Assembly (NCBI GenBank): GCA_023663725.1
Contig: JAMPGX010000009.1
Location: 1-64,000, forward strand
Length of the DNA stretch: 64,000 nt
Direction of reading: 5' to 3'
Source: a bacterium
GTDB lineage: Bacteria > Bacillota > Clostridia > Lachnospirales > Lachnospiraceae
Part shown: positions 18,331 to 26,615 of the stretch, piece after piece
Layout: each line of letters starts with the position of its first letter
How positions within the stretch are numbered: position 1 is the first letter of the stretch
Notes under the pieces: generated by a model
The model's database searches: none
What the model was told of the DNA's origin: nothing
The model's input: the letters and a program-made list of their open reading frames with translations, nothing else
Program-made: the position numbers and the translations under genes

Positions 18331-18968
18331 GGAAAGCGTTTAAAGAAGCTTATGAAAAGATTAAGGCTCCGGCCTCTCTGAAATCGGAAACCCTTGCTCT
18401 TATGCGAACGGAAATGGGACAATCACTGCCCCAGAGACAGCGAAAGCGCGCAAAGACAGCGGCGGTCTGGGGAGGAGGGCTGGCGGGCGCGGTTCTGTGC
18501 GCGGCGTTGATCTGCCTGCTTTTTCTACCCGGGCGGGAAGCGGTTTATATAACGCCCATGGAGGACGGCGTAAATCAGGATACAGTGGAGCTTGAGGATG
18601 GCGTCCTGCGGTTTCTGTCGGAGAGAATCTTTATCTCCGTGACACCCAGCGTCGGAAGCGCGACGGGAGACAGGGAGAATCCGGAACAGGCGGATGACAG
18701 GGAGGAGAATGGCCCTGCGGAAGAGATAACCGCGCAAAGCGGCGGAACGCTGACCCTGTACAGGAAAGATCCCTCGGAACTGCCAGAGATACCGACGGAG
18801 GACTGGTCCCACATCGGCGGACAGCAGGTCTATGTCACGGCGCTGAAAACGGAGACAGTCAGGTATCAGGCCACTTTTGAGAAGGACGGGACGCTCTGTG
18901 AAATTACGGGTGTGGGAGTTACACAGAAAGAATTTATTGATTATCTGTATAAAAAAATAAAAGAGTGA
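18327..18968 (+). CDS. Putative membrane anti-sigma factor
   Basis: A 213-residue protein. It has a short basic cytoplasmic N-terminal part (KAFKEAYEKIKAPASLKSET), one membrane helix at about residues 48-70 (VWGGGLAGAVLCAALICLLF) and an extracytoplasmic C-terminal part of about 140 residues. It overlaps the sigma factor gene by 4 nt, the standard anti-sigma position. The N-terminal segment is shorter than a classical zinc anti-sigma domain and I see no HxxxCxxC motif. The assignment rests on context and topology. The outer part (SGGTLTLYRKDPSELP) is not recognised. Confidence 0.65.
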   Translation: MRKAFKEAYEKIKAPASLKSETLALMRTEMGQSLPQRQRKRAKTAAVWGGGLAGAVLCAALICLLFLPGREAVYITPMEDGVNQDTVELEDGVLRFLSERIFISVTPSVGSATGDRENPEQADDREENGPAEEITAQSGGTLTLYRKDPSELPEIPTEDWSHIGGQQVYVTALKTETVRYQATFEKDGTLCEITGVGVTQKEFIDYLYKKIKE

Positions 18969-19054
18969 AACCTTTTTTCTCTTTTCCAAGTGTTATGAAT
19001 AGAGACATTCAAGGACAGGCACACAAATGCCAGATGCTAAAGGAGGAACAAACT

Positions 19055-21541
19055 GTGAAAATACAACGCTTGGGAAAAAAGGGACTGGTGATGCTACTCA
19101 CGGCAGCTATGTTTTTAGGCGGATGTGGAGACGCGGTAGGGGAGGATGAGCCTGCGACTGCGGTCAGTGGGGAAGAGGCATCCAAGGGGGAGAACTCTCA
19201 GGAGCAGGGGTCTGCGGCGGAGCCATCTGGAAGTGAGGAAGCTGCGGGAGAGCCTGCGGCAGACGTGGATCTGCAGCTGATCGAGGAATTAATGCAGAAA
19301 TATGGGGCGAACAGCGCCGCGAAATATAGCGGCAATGTCATTGAAATAAGCCGTGATGAGGCGATACAGATCCCCATTGGTTACAATCCGTGGAGCAGAG
19401 AGGAACATATCAGGGAAAGCTTTGTGGTCTATCAGGATAACGAACTGCAGTTCCCTATGGAGCTGGGCATACCGGACTATAACGCGGAGACAGGTGTACT
19501 CACGCTGAATCCGCCCTATTACGGGACGGCGGAGATGGACGATTATGAGGTGGATTTAAGCCATCTGAGCGGAAATTATCTGATGGCAGAGGAGGGATAC
19601 GCCTGGGGGAATCTGTCTCAGTATTATCTGGCGGCATATGTGGACGCCGAGACCGGTGATCCTCTGGAACATCCCGTGATTACCGTGGTAAAAATAAAAG
19701 CGGAGATCAGGACGGCGCCGCAGCTTATGTTTGACCAGACGGAGGACGGTTATGCGCGTTTTTCCTGGAAAGAAGTGCCAGACGCGGACGGCTATCTGCT
19801 GTTTTTAGTCAACAAGAATGAGACGGGCATTTGGAACAACGCCAAGGTATTTGCGGATGTAAACGGCACGGAATGGACCAGCAGGGAGGAGGCACTTGCG
19901 ATTGAAGGTAGCATATGGTCTCTCAATGATCGGTTTGCGCAGTTCTATATCTCCGACGACAGCCAGGACTGGCAGGATGCTGCCGGCGTGGATTGGAATA
20001 CGGGAGATGATGTGGCTTACGACGAGTATTACAGCGAATACTTTGGTGTGTTGGCCTACAACGGGCAGGGCTGTTCCGCCATCAGCAATCTGCTGAGCGC
20101 CAAGGATATCTCTCATATGCTGCCCAATGAGATGGCCCGTTTCAACAATGAAAGCAGCTTTTATGACATTCATGCCACCCTGGATTTGCCGGCGGTCATG
20201 TGTGTCACCATGTGTGACGGCACCACGGCACAAAGGGTATTGGATTATGATATGGAGAGCCTTCGCAAGGACGAGGAAAACAACAGCTTCCGCATAACGG
20301 CAAGGGCGATGCAGACTCCCTTCAGCGCTGAATTTCTGGTATACGGGCATAACTGGGATACAATGGACGCGGATCTGGTCGCTCTGGAGGAGAGGCAGGA
20401 ACAGCTCCAAAACAGGGGCGGTAATGTAGCGCCTACACTCACCGTGGATGAGGAACCGGCAGATCCACCTCAGCCGGAGGTCGGTGAGGAACCCACAGCC
20501 TCTCCACAGCCGGAGGTCAGTGAGGAACCCACAGCTTCTCCGCAGCCGGAGGCTGATAACACACCGGCGGACACCTCGCTTACAGTTACCGCCAACTCTG
20601 CGATGAGCGAGTATGTGGCAAGGCAGATGCTGATGACCAGCGAGACTATTGATCTGTCGTCTTTTCCCGAAGCGGCGGATGTCAATAAGATCAAAGACGC
20701 CTTTTTTGAAGCGCAGTACCAGAATCCGCTGGTGCTGGGCGTGCAGGGAGGCAGTATCGACAATAACAACAGAATTCTCTATGTCAACTATGACTTTGAC
20801 CGGAATACCACTGCGGCCAGGCAGCAGGAGATCAAAGACAGGGTAGACGAGATCGTGCGCAGTATCATCACCGCGGATATGACGGAGCTGGACAAAGAGA
20901 TGGCCATCAACGCCTATCTGTGCGATCACGCGCAGTATGATAACGCGGCGCTGGAAAATGCGGAGAAATACAATTTTATGGCGGTGGACGCGGATTTCTA
21001 TGATTCCTTTACCGCCTATGGCGTGCTTGTGGACGGCGTGGGCGTCTGCGCCAGCTATTCCGCGGCTTTTAAGCTGCTTGCTGACGCGGTGGGGCTGGAG
21101 AGTATCGTGGTGACAGGGTATCTGGAGGGCAGCGTACCCCATGCGTGGAATAAAGTGAGAATTGACGGCAACTGGTACATTGTGGATGCCACCAACAATG
21201 ACAATGAGCTGATCGCCAATGCGCTGCTCAACCTTTCAGACGATGCCGCCTACGGGACATTGGTGGAAAATGAGAGCTTTGTACTGGACAACAGCCTGCG
21301 CAATTATGCCGCAAAGGAGGACACCTACGAGTATTACCACACCATCAACCGCTATTACGGACAGGAAGAGATATCCGGCGAGTTGGCGGCGCTGCTGATG
21401 GCGGAGGGAAAAGCAGTTCTTCGGACGGACTATAACATTGATGACGAGTGCTTTTACCGGATCGCTTCCCAGGCGGCAAATACCGCCGGGAAAGCGATAC
21501 ACGGATATTACTGGATGGGCGTTATCCATCTGGAGGAGTAA
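19055..21541 (+). CDS. Lipoprotein with transglutaminase-like domain
   Basis: An 828-residue surface lipoprotein. The chosen start is GTG 19055, 7 nt after AGGAGGA. It gives a clean signal peptide (KIQRLGKKGLVMLLTAAMFL) and lipobox LGGC. Acid-rich linker, then an N-terminal region of unknown fold with a fibronectin-like ARFSWKEVPDADGYLLFLVN stretch, a Pro-rich linker built of near-identical EEPTASPQPEV repeats (about residues 460-500), and a C-terminal transglutaminase-like domain. The triad is visible: Cys in VGVCASYSAAF, His in VPHAWNKV, Asp in WYIVDATNND. It may cleave or crosslink cell-wall peptides or proteins. It is third in the ECF sigma operon, so may be part of its envelope response. 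Confidence 0.85.
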   Translation: MKIQRLGKKGLVMLLTAAMFLGGCGDAVGEDEPATAVSGEEASKGENSQEQGSAAEPSGSEEAAGEPAADVDLQLIEELMQKYGANSAAKYSGNVIEISRDEAIQIPIGYNPWSREEHIRESFVVYQDNELQFPMELGIPDYNAETGVLTLNPPYYGTAEMDDYEVDLSHLSGNYLMAEEGYAWGNLSQYYLAAYVDAETGDPLEHPVITVVKIKAEIRTAPQLMFDQTEDGYARFSWKEVPDADGYLLFLVNKNETGIWNNAKVFADVNGTEWTSREEALAIEGSIWSLNDRFAQFYISDDSQDWQDAAGVDWNTGDDVAYDEYYSEYFGVLAYNGQGCSAISNLLSAKDISHMLPNEMARFNNESSFYDIHATLDLPAVMCVTMCDGTTAQRVLDYDMESLRKDEENNSFRITARAMQTPFSAEFLVYGHNWDTMDADLVALEERQEQLQNRGGNVAPTLTVDEEPADPPQPEVGEEPTASPQPEVSEEPTASPQPEADNTPADTSLTVTANSAMSEYVARQMLMTSETIDLSSFPEAADVNKIKDAFFEAQYQNPLVLGVQGGSIDNNNRILYVNYDFDRNTTAARQQEIKDRVDEIVRSIITADMTELDKEMAINAYLCDHAQYDNAALENAEKYNFMAVDADFYDSFTAYGVLVDGVGVCASYSAAFKLLADAVGLESIVVTGYLEGSVPHAWNKVRIDGNWYIVDATNNDNELIANALLNLSDDAAYGTLVENESFVLDNSLRNYAAKEDTYEYYHTINRYYGQEEISGELAALLMAEGKAVLRTDYNIDDECFYRIASQAANTAGKAIHGYYWMGVIHLEE

Positions 21542-22969
21542 TCAGCGAAGCAGCTCGAACAGATCCGCCTCATCCTCCTGGTAGCTCAGATACAATTCCT
21601 CGTAGGACTCAGTTAAGTAGTGCGGATGATCGGGGAACACATCCTGCTTCAGATAAAAAATAACCTTGTTGATAAAGGTGTCCCGCTGGCACAGGTCGGC
21701 CTCAGACACGAAAAACGGTCCCAGCTTTTTGTTCTCCGGAATGCGGGAGCGGCGGTATCGGGCTTCGCCGGAATGTTGCGCCATCTCCTGTAGCTCCTGG
21801 CGGTTGACCATGTCGATGATCCGGTTCACCAGTCGGGCAAAGGTGGGCCAGTCGCGGGACAGGTGGCCTTCATAGTAGAGCTGGCTCACATAGTCCTCCA
21901 GCGGCGTGCCCTGAAAGATTGCGGTCAACGGCTTTCTGCCCGCAAAGGTATCGTAGGGGTGGCTCCACTGCTGGGGCAGCTCTTCAAAGCTGATGCGCAC
22001 ATACTCCAGCGCGAAACGGCGCTTGAAGGCATTGTCCAGCACGAAGATATTCTCGTCCGCCGTGTTCATCGTGGCCAGGATATTGAAATTGGCGGGAAAC
22101 CAGACCTTGCCCTCGACAAAGAGCTTTTTCAGCCCGGGGTCCCGCGAAAAATAGGCCGTGATATCATTGTTGGCCACCGCGTACTCGGATTTGCCGCTGG
22201 CCTGGCGGTCCAACAGCTGGAACAGGTCGCCGAAGATGGCGGGGGCATTGCCTCGGTTGATCTCCTCGATCACCAGGTAGTATTTTTCCCTGGGATTCAT
22301 AAAGGCTTCCTTGAGCAGTACGGTCAGGGGCCCCGCCGCGAAGATATAATCCAGCGGGCGGTCCAGCGTGATCAGGGGCTTGATGCTGCCGATGAAGTCC
22401 TGGTAGGTATAGGTGGGGTGGAAGATCAGTCGCTTGCAGTGCGAATCCCGCTCCTCGGGCACAGGGTATTCCCGCTCAATCATCTTGTTGACGCGGTAGG
22501 ATTTGCCGGTGCCCGGTGCGCCGTAGTAGATCTTCTGGAGAGGTGTCATAGGCACCTCCTCATAGTGGAAATCAAGTCCCTGATCGTCGTCATAGGCGTG
22601 GTTGTCGATTTCGTGAGTCAGATAGAAAGGAGCAGACACCTCCGGCGCCTCCGCGGAATCTCCGCCCCGAAGAAAGGCCTGATACAACTGTATGGCGGCG
22701 ATCAGGGTGCCATTTCCATAGGCTTCATTGGCCTGATGGAACTCCGGCTTGCCCTGAAGCTGCTCATATATGGAGCTAAATTCCAAGCTGTTATTGTAAA
22801 AAAAGAGATTGCCCGCCACATAGGGCTCCAGCCTGCGGCAGCCTGTCCGCAGTGCGTGGGAGTAAGCGATGATGGCGTTATCGGTATAGCGGCGCATACC
22901 ATCGCTGCTATACTGTTTTTTCATCCAATCCCGAAAACTCTGTTCCTGCTCTTCGTTGTTTCGTGCCAT
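21542..22969 (-). CDS. McrB-like AAA+ NTPase, solo
   Basis: A 475-residue AAA+ protein of the McrB branch. Walker A YYGAPGTGKS is at about residues 148-157, Walker B YYLVIEEINRGN, the McrB-type MNTAD loop in ILATMNTADENI, and the arginine-finger region LDNAFKRRF. The N-terminal 100 residues (SFRDWMKKQYSSDGMRRYTD) resemble no McrB DNA-recognition domain I can name. Start ATG 22969 has a GGGGGA site; longer in-frame starts lack one. In restriction systems McrB pairs with the nuclease McrC. No McrC-like gene lies on either side, so its job is uncertain. It converges on the lipoprotein gene with no gap. Confidence 0.8.
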   Translation of the reverse strand: MARNNEEQEQSFRDWMKKQYSSDGMRRYTDNAIIAYSHALRTGCRRLEPYVAGNLFFYNNSLEFSSIYEQLQGKPEFHQANEAYGNGTLIAAIQLYQAFLRGGDSAEAPEVSAPFYLTHEIDNHAYDDDQGLDFHYEEVPMTPLQKIYYGAPGTGKSYRVNKMIEREYPVPEERDSHCKRLIFHPTYTYQDFIGSIKPLITLDRPLDYIFAAGPLTVLLKEAFMNPREKYYLVIEEINRGNAPAIFGDLFQLLDRQASGKSEYAVANNDITAYFSRDPGLKKLFVEGKVWFPANFNILATMNTADENIFVLDNAFKRRFALEYVRISFEELPQQWSHPYDTFAGRKPLTAIFQGTPLEDYVSQLYYEGHLSRDWPTFARLVNRIIDMVNRQELQEMAQHSGEARYRRSRIPENKKLGPFFVSEADLCQRDTFINKVIFYLKQDVFPDHPHYLTESYEELYLSYQEDEADLFELLR

Positions 22970-23059
22970 AGCGGTGTTTCCCCCTGCCAGTGATGATAAA
23001 AAAATCCTATTCTCAGTATGCACCAAAATGATAGCTATTGCAACTATATGAATTAGTAT

Positions 23060-23088
23060 TTGACAGGTTTTTTAATAGATTGTACAAT
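23060..23088 (+). promoter_or_regulatory. Sigma-A promoter, probably of prmA
   Basis: TTGACA, 17-bp spacer, TACAAT, followed by AAAGGAG at 23090-23096 without a good start codon. The first downstream gene is prmA at 23389, so the transcript would carry a leader of about 295 nt that contains a whole MITE-like element. Confidence 0.7.
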
Positions 23089-23120
23089 CAAAGGAGTGTT
23101 TCATAAGTTTGGATAGGGAA

Positions 23121-23353
23121 TTGCGAAAGTCAGTTACTTTGCGAGTGTCATTGTGTACATTGTATATTCCAACGCAAGCACGCTCTCGCTCCGTTCTTAC
23201 CGTAGCGGTACTAAGTTCGTGCCGAATAAATTCGGCAAACCTCACTAAGTACCGACGGTTCGTGGTGTTACGGTTGCAAACCGTAACACGAGGCATTGCT
23301 TATGGAATATACAATATGCACAATTCGGTACTGGCAATAAACAGTTTTACAAG
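23121..23353. mobile_element. MITE-like element, copy A (long form)
   Basis: Imperfect terminal inverted repeats of about 50 bp, best at the inner core TTGTATATTCCA / TGGAATATACAA. Inside are further hairpins: CGGTACTAAG/CTAAGTACCG enclosing GCCGAAT/ATTCGGC, and GTGTTACGGTT/AACCGTAACAC. It has no coding capacity for a transposase. Near-identical 12-bp direct repeats ATAAG(T/C)TTGGAT flank it at 23103-23114 and 23360-23371. Related copies lie at 35421-35617, 35853-36038 (inverted) and 63747-63856 (inverted). Confidence 0.8.
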
Positions 23354-23388
23354 TGCTTTATAAGCTTGGATGTGGAAAGGGATATTAT

Positions 23389-24387
23389 ATGAAGTGGGTT
23401 AAGTTTAGGATTAAGACAGTCACAGAGGCGGAGGACATGATTATCAGCGCTCTGTATGATATCGGTCTGGAGGGGGCGCAGATCGAGGACAAGGTGCCTC
23501 TCACAGCGCTGGAGAAGGAGCAGATGTTCGTGGATATCCTGCCGGATGTGCCGGAGGATGACGGAATCGCCTATCTGAGCTTTTTTGTGGAAAAGAAGGA
23601 GGATGGCAGTCTGGAGGTGCAGGGCGAGTCGGTGGACGTGAAGACGGTTCTTAGGCGGGTGAGTCGGGAACTGGATGCGATTCGTCAGTTCATGGATGTG
23701 GGCGAGGCCTCGGTGACGGTTGACGAGACGGAGGATATCGACTGGATCAACAACTGGAAGCAATATTTTCATCAATTTTATATTGATGATATTCTGGTGA
23801 TTCCCTCGTGGGAGGACGTAGAGCCGCAGGATGAGGACAAGCTGGTGCTGCATATTGATCCGGGCACGGCGTTTGGAACGGGGATGCATGAGACTACCCA
23901 GCTGTGTATCCGTCAGCTGAGAAAACATATCACGCCTGGCGCGCGGCTTCTGGATGTGGGAACCGGCAGCGGAATCCTGGCGATCCTGTCTCTGATGTTT
24001 GGAGCCGGACATGCGACGGGCACAGATCTGGACATCTGTGCGGCGGACGCGGTGGCGGACAATTGCCGGGCCAATGGCATTGATCCGGCGGATTTTGATC
24101 TGCTGATCGGCAATCTGATCACGGACGAGGCGGTGCGCAGTCAGGTGGGCTATGCCTGCTATGATATTGCGGTGGCCAATATTCTGGCGGATGTGCTGGT
24201 GGCATTGACGCCGGTGGTGACCGGCCACTTAAAGCCCGGCGGCATCTACATCATGTCCGGAATCATTGACGACAGGGAACAGACCGTGCGTGAGGCAGCG
24301 GAGGCTGCTGGGCTGAAGATCCTGGAGGTGACTTATCAGGGCGAATGGGTGTGCGTCACCTGCCAGAAAAGAGACTTTACCCTTTAG
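23389..24387 (+). CDS. prmA: Ribosomal protein L11 methyltransferase
   Basis: A 332-residue SAM-dependent enzyme that trimethylates ribosomal protein L11. Motifs: N-terminal MKWVKFRIKTVTEAEDMIIS, INNWKQYFHQF, DPGTAFGTGMHETTQLC (substrate loop), the SAM motif LLDVGTGSGILAI, and VANILADVLVAL (catalytic NIxA-type motif). The start is ATG 23389 after GAAAGGG. The last codons and the TAG stop (24385-24387) lie inside the REP-like repeat starting at 24373, so insertion of that repeat reshaped the C-terminal end. rsmE follows after the repeat, the common prmA-rsmE order. Confidence 0.95.
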   Translation: MKWVKFRIKTVTEAEDMIISALYDIGLEGAQIEDKVPLTALEKEQMFVDILPDVPEDDGIAYLSFFVEKKEDGSLEVQGESVDVKTVLRRVSRELDAIRQFMDVGEASVTVDETEDIDWINNWKQYFHQFYIDDILVIPSWEDVEPQDEDKLVLHIDPGTAFGTGMHETTQLCIRQLRKHITPGARLLDVGTGSGILAILSLMFGAGHATGTDLDICAADAVADNCRANGIDPADFDLLIGNLITDEAVRSQVGYACYDIAVANILADVLVALTPVVTGHLKPGGIYIMSGIIDDREQTVREAAEAAGLKILEVTYQGEWVCVTCQKRDFTL

Positions 24388-24520
24388 TGCCGTCGCGCAG
24401 CGAGGTAAAGTCGCGAAGGCGCACGAGAGCAAATTTCATGAGATCCCTTACGAATGAAATTTGTCTCTCCCAGGTGCGCGCCGAAGTGACTTTACCTTCA
24501 GTGCCGTCGCGCAGCGACTT
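24373..24520. repeat. REP-like intergenic repeat, full copy overlapping prmA end
   Basis: Closely matches 10581-10729 along its length: GCCGTCGCGCAGCGA ends, AAGGCGCACGAGAGC arm, AAATTTCAT...ATGAAATTT palindrome, TCTCTCCCAGGTGCGCGCC arm. It begins within the last codons of prmA and contributes its stop codon. It ends 14 bp before the rsmE start. Confidence 0.85.
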
Positions 24521-24534
24521 AATATGGAGGACAT

Positions 24535-25278
24535 ATGTATCAGTTTTTTGTGGAGCCGGAGCAGATTCAGGGGAAACAAATCCTGATTCGGGGCAATGAT
24601 GTTAAGCATATCAAAAATGTGCTGCGGATGCGCGTCGGGGAGGAGCTGTCAGTCAGCAACGGCGTGGACGGCAGGGAATACCGCTGCCATATCGCAGCGT
24701 TCGAGGAGGATGCCGTCCGCTGCGAGCTTCGCTTTATCAAGGAGGAGGGAACCGAGCTGCCGTCCCGAATCTATCTGCTGCAGGGACTTCCGAAGGCGGA
24801 CAAGATGGAGCTGATCATACAGAAGGCTGTGGAGCTGGGAGCCTATCAGGTGATTCCGGTATCTACCCGCAGATCGGTGGTAAAGCTGGATGCAGGGAAG
24901 GCGGCGGCTAAGGTGTCCCGGTGGCAGGCCATCGCGGAGGCGGCGGCCAAACAGAGCAGGCGCGGAAGTATTCCCCAGGTACAGCAGGTGATGGATTGGA
25001 GACAGGCGCTGGACTATGTGAGGGAGCTGCCGATCAAGCTCATCCCCTATGAGCTGGCGGAGGATATGAGCAGAACCAGGGAAATCCTCGCAGGGATACA
25101 GTCGGGGCAGGATATTGCGGTCTTCATCGGTCCGGAGGGCGGCTTTGAGGAGGAGGAGATTGCTGCGGCTGTGGAAGAAGGAGCGATACCCATCACACTG
25201 GGAAGACGGATTCTGCGCACTGAGACGGCGGGGATGACAGTGCTCTCCTGGCTGATGTATCTTCTGGAAAGAGATTGA
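24535..25278 (+). CDS. rsmE: 16S rRNA (uracil1498-N3)-methyltransferase
   Basis: A 247-residue SPOUT-family enzyme that methylates U1498 in the small ribosomal subunit. Visible: N-terminal PUA-like part (MYQFFVEPEQIQGKQILIRG, HIKNVLRMRVGEEL), the middle LLQGLPKADKMELIIQKAVE and IPVSTRRSVVK, and the C-terminal trefoil knot FIGPEGGFEEEEIAA with LGRRILRTETAGMTVLSWL. The start ATG 24535 follows TGGAGGAC. It follows prmA, from which only the REP-like repeat separates it. Confidence 0.95.
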   Translation: MYQFFVEPEQIQGKQILIRGNDVKHIKNVLRMRVGEELSVSNGVDGREYRCHIAAFEEDAVRCELRFIKEEGTELPSRIYLLQGLPKADKMELIIQKAVELGAYQVIPVSTRRSVVKLDAGKAAAKVSRWQAIAEAAAKQSRRGSIPQVQQVMDWRQALDYVRELPIKLIPYELAEDMSRTREILAGIQSGQDIAVFIGPEGGFEEEEIAAAVEEGAIPITLGRRILRTETAGMTVLSWLMYLLERD

Positions 25279-25362
25279 ATGCCTCCGGCGCGATCAAATG
25301 CACAGGCGCAGAGGGGAGCCGAGATGCATATGATAATTTATAGAAACCAGTAGCGTTGAGAA

Positions 25363-25381
25363 TTCGTCTGTCTCAGACGAA
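25363..25381 (+). promoter_or_regulatory. Hairpin at the cysteine desulfurase ribosome site
   Basis: TTCGTCTG-TCT-CAGACGAA, a perfect 8-bp stem ending just before the GAGGGGAG ribosome site of the gene at 25396. It may affect translation; no ligand or regulator is known to me. Confidence 0.45.
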
Positions 25382-25395
25382 GAGGGGAGAAATAA

Positions 25396-26559
25396 ATGGA
25401 TGTCTATTTAGATAATTCCGCTACCACCAGGGCGCTCCCCCAGGTGGCTGAGCTGGTCACGCATATCATGTGTGATGACTATGGCAATCCCTCCAGCATG
25501 CACCGCAAGGGCGTGGAGGCTGAACAATATCTGCGTAATGCCAGGGAGACGCTGGCAGGCATCATGAAGGTACAGGAGAAAGAGATCTTTTTTACCTCCG
25601 GAGGTACGGAGGCGGATAATCTGGCGCTGATCGGGTGTGCCATGGCGAACCGCAGGAGAGGAAATCATCTCATCACCACTCAGGTGGAGCATCCCGCGGT
25701 CCTGCAGCCCATGCAATATCTGGAGAGCCAGGGATTTCAGGTCACCTATCTGCCGGTTGACGCGTGGGGAAGGATATCTCTGCAGGATTTGGAATCTGCT
25801 ATCCGGCCGGAGACGCTCCTGGTATCCATCATGCACACCAACAACGAGGTGGGCGCGCTGCAGCCCATCGAGGAGGCTGGAGAGCTGATCAAGCGTAGAA
25901 ATCCGACGATTCTGTTTCATGTGGATGCGGTTCAGGGCTTTGGAAAATTCAGAATATTGCCCAGGCGCATGCATATCGACCTGTTGTCTGTGAGCGGTCA
26001 CAAGATTCACGGTCCCAAGGGAGTGGGCTTCCTCTATGTGGGTGAAAAGGTGAAAATCCAACCTGTCGTATATGGAGGCGGTCAACAGAAAAATATGCGT
26101 TCCGGCACTGAGAATGTTCCCGGTATCGCGGGACTGGCTAAAGCTGCGCAGTTGGTATACGCCCATCTGGACGAGGATGTGCAACGTCTATATGAACTGA
26201 AGGAATATTTTGTGGAGCGTGTCAGTCTCATGGAGGGGATCAGAGTCAACGGAATTCCCCAGGAGGGTTGCCGAGCGACAGCTCCCCATGTGGTCAGCGT
26301 ATCCATCGCCGGTGTCCGCAGCGAGGTGATGCTGCACGCGCTGGAGGAAAAGGGAATCTATGTCTCCGCCGGAAGCGCCTGCGCATCCAACAAGCCTCAG
26401 ACCTCGGCTACGCTGAAGGCCATGAAATTGCCCAGAGAGCTGTGGGACAGCACGATACGATTCAGCTTCTCCGTTTACACTACAAAGGAAGAAATTGACT
26501 ATACATTGGATACAATGTATGATATGATTCCTATGTTGCGACAATACACACGCCGATGA
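25396..26559 (+). CDS. Cysteine desulfurase (IscS/NifS family)
   Basis: A 387-residue PLP enzyme that takes sulfur from cysteine as a protein persulfide. It starts MDVYLDNSATTRALPQV. FTSGGTEADNLALIG binds the cofactor, VDAVQGFGKF follows, SVSGHKIHGPKGVGFLY carries the PLP lysine, and SAGSACASN carries the sulfur-accepting cysteine on the flexible loop. thiI follows 56 bp downstream on the same strand, so this is probably the sulfur donor for 4-thiouridine in tRNA (the NifZ-type role in Bacillus), and perhaps for thiamin thiazole. No iscU or iscR is adjacent. Confidence 0.93.
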   Translation: MDVYLDNSATTRALPQVAELVTHIMCDDYGNPSSMHRKGVEAEQYLRNARETLAGIMKVQEKEIFFTSGGTEADNLALIGCAMANRRRGNHLITTQVEHPAVLQPMQYLESQGFQVTYLPVDAWGRISLQDLESAIRPETLLVSIMHTNNEVGALQPIEEAGELIKRRNPTILFHVDAVQGFGKFRILPRRMHIDLLSVSGHKIHGPKGVGFLYVGEKVKIQPVVYGGGQQKNMRSGTENVPGIAGLAKAAQLVYAHLDEDVQRLYELKEYFVERVSLMEGIRVNGIPQEGCRATAPHVVSVSIAGVRSEVMLHALEEKGIYVSAGSACASNKPQTSATLKAMKLPRELWDSTIRFSFSVYTTKEEIDYTLDTMYDMIPMLRQYTRR

Positions 26560-26615
26560 GAGGGCGGGCCAGGGGCTTTGGCCCCGGTCTTGGCCTCCTG
26601 AGATAAGGAGCAATT

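Noticed and set aside
21542-22969. Complete McrBC restriction system
   Set aside because: No McrC-like gene on either strand nearby; only the ATPase is present.
23109-23363. 84-codon frame from a TTG after AAAGGAG, running through MITE copy A
   Set aside because: The frame exists only because the inserted repeat happens to lack stops in that phase; its translation resembles nothing and the start region is the old prmA leader.
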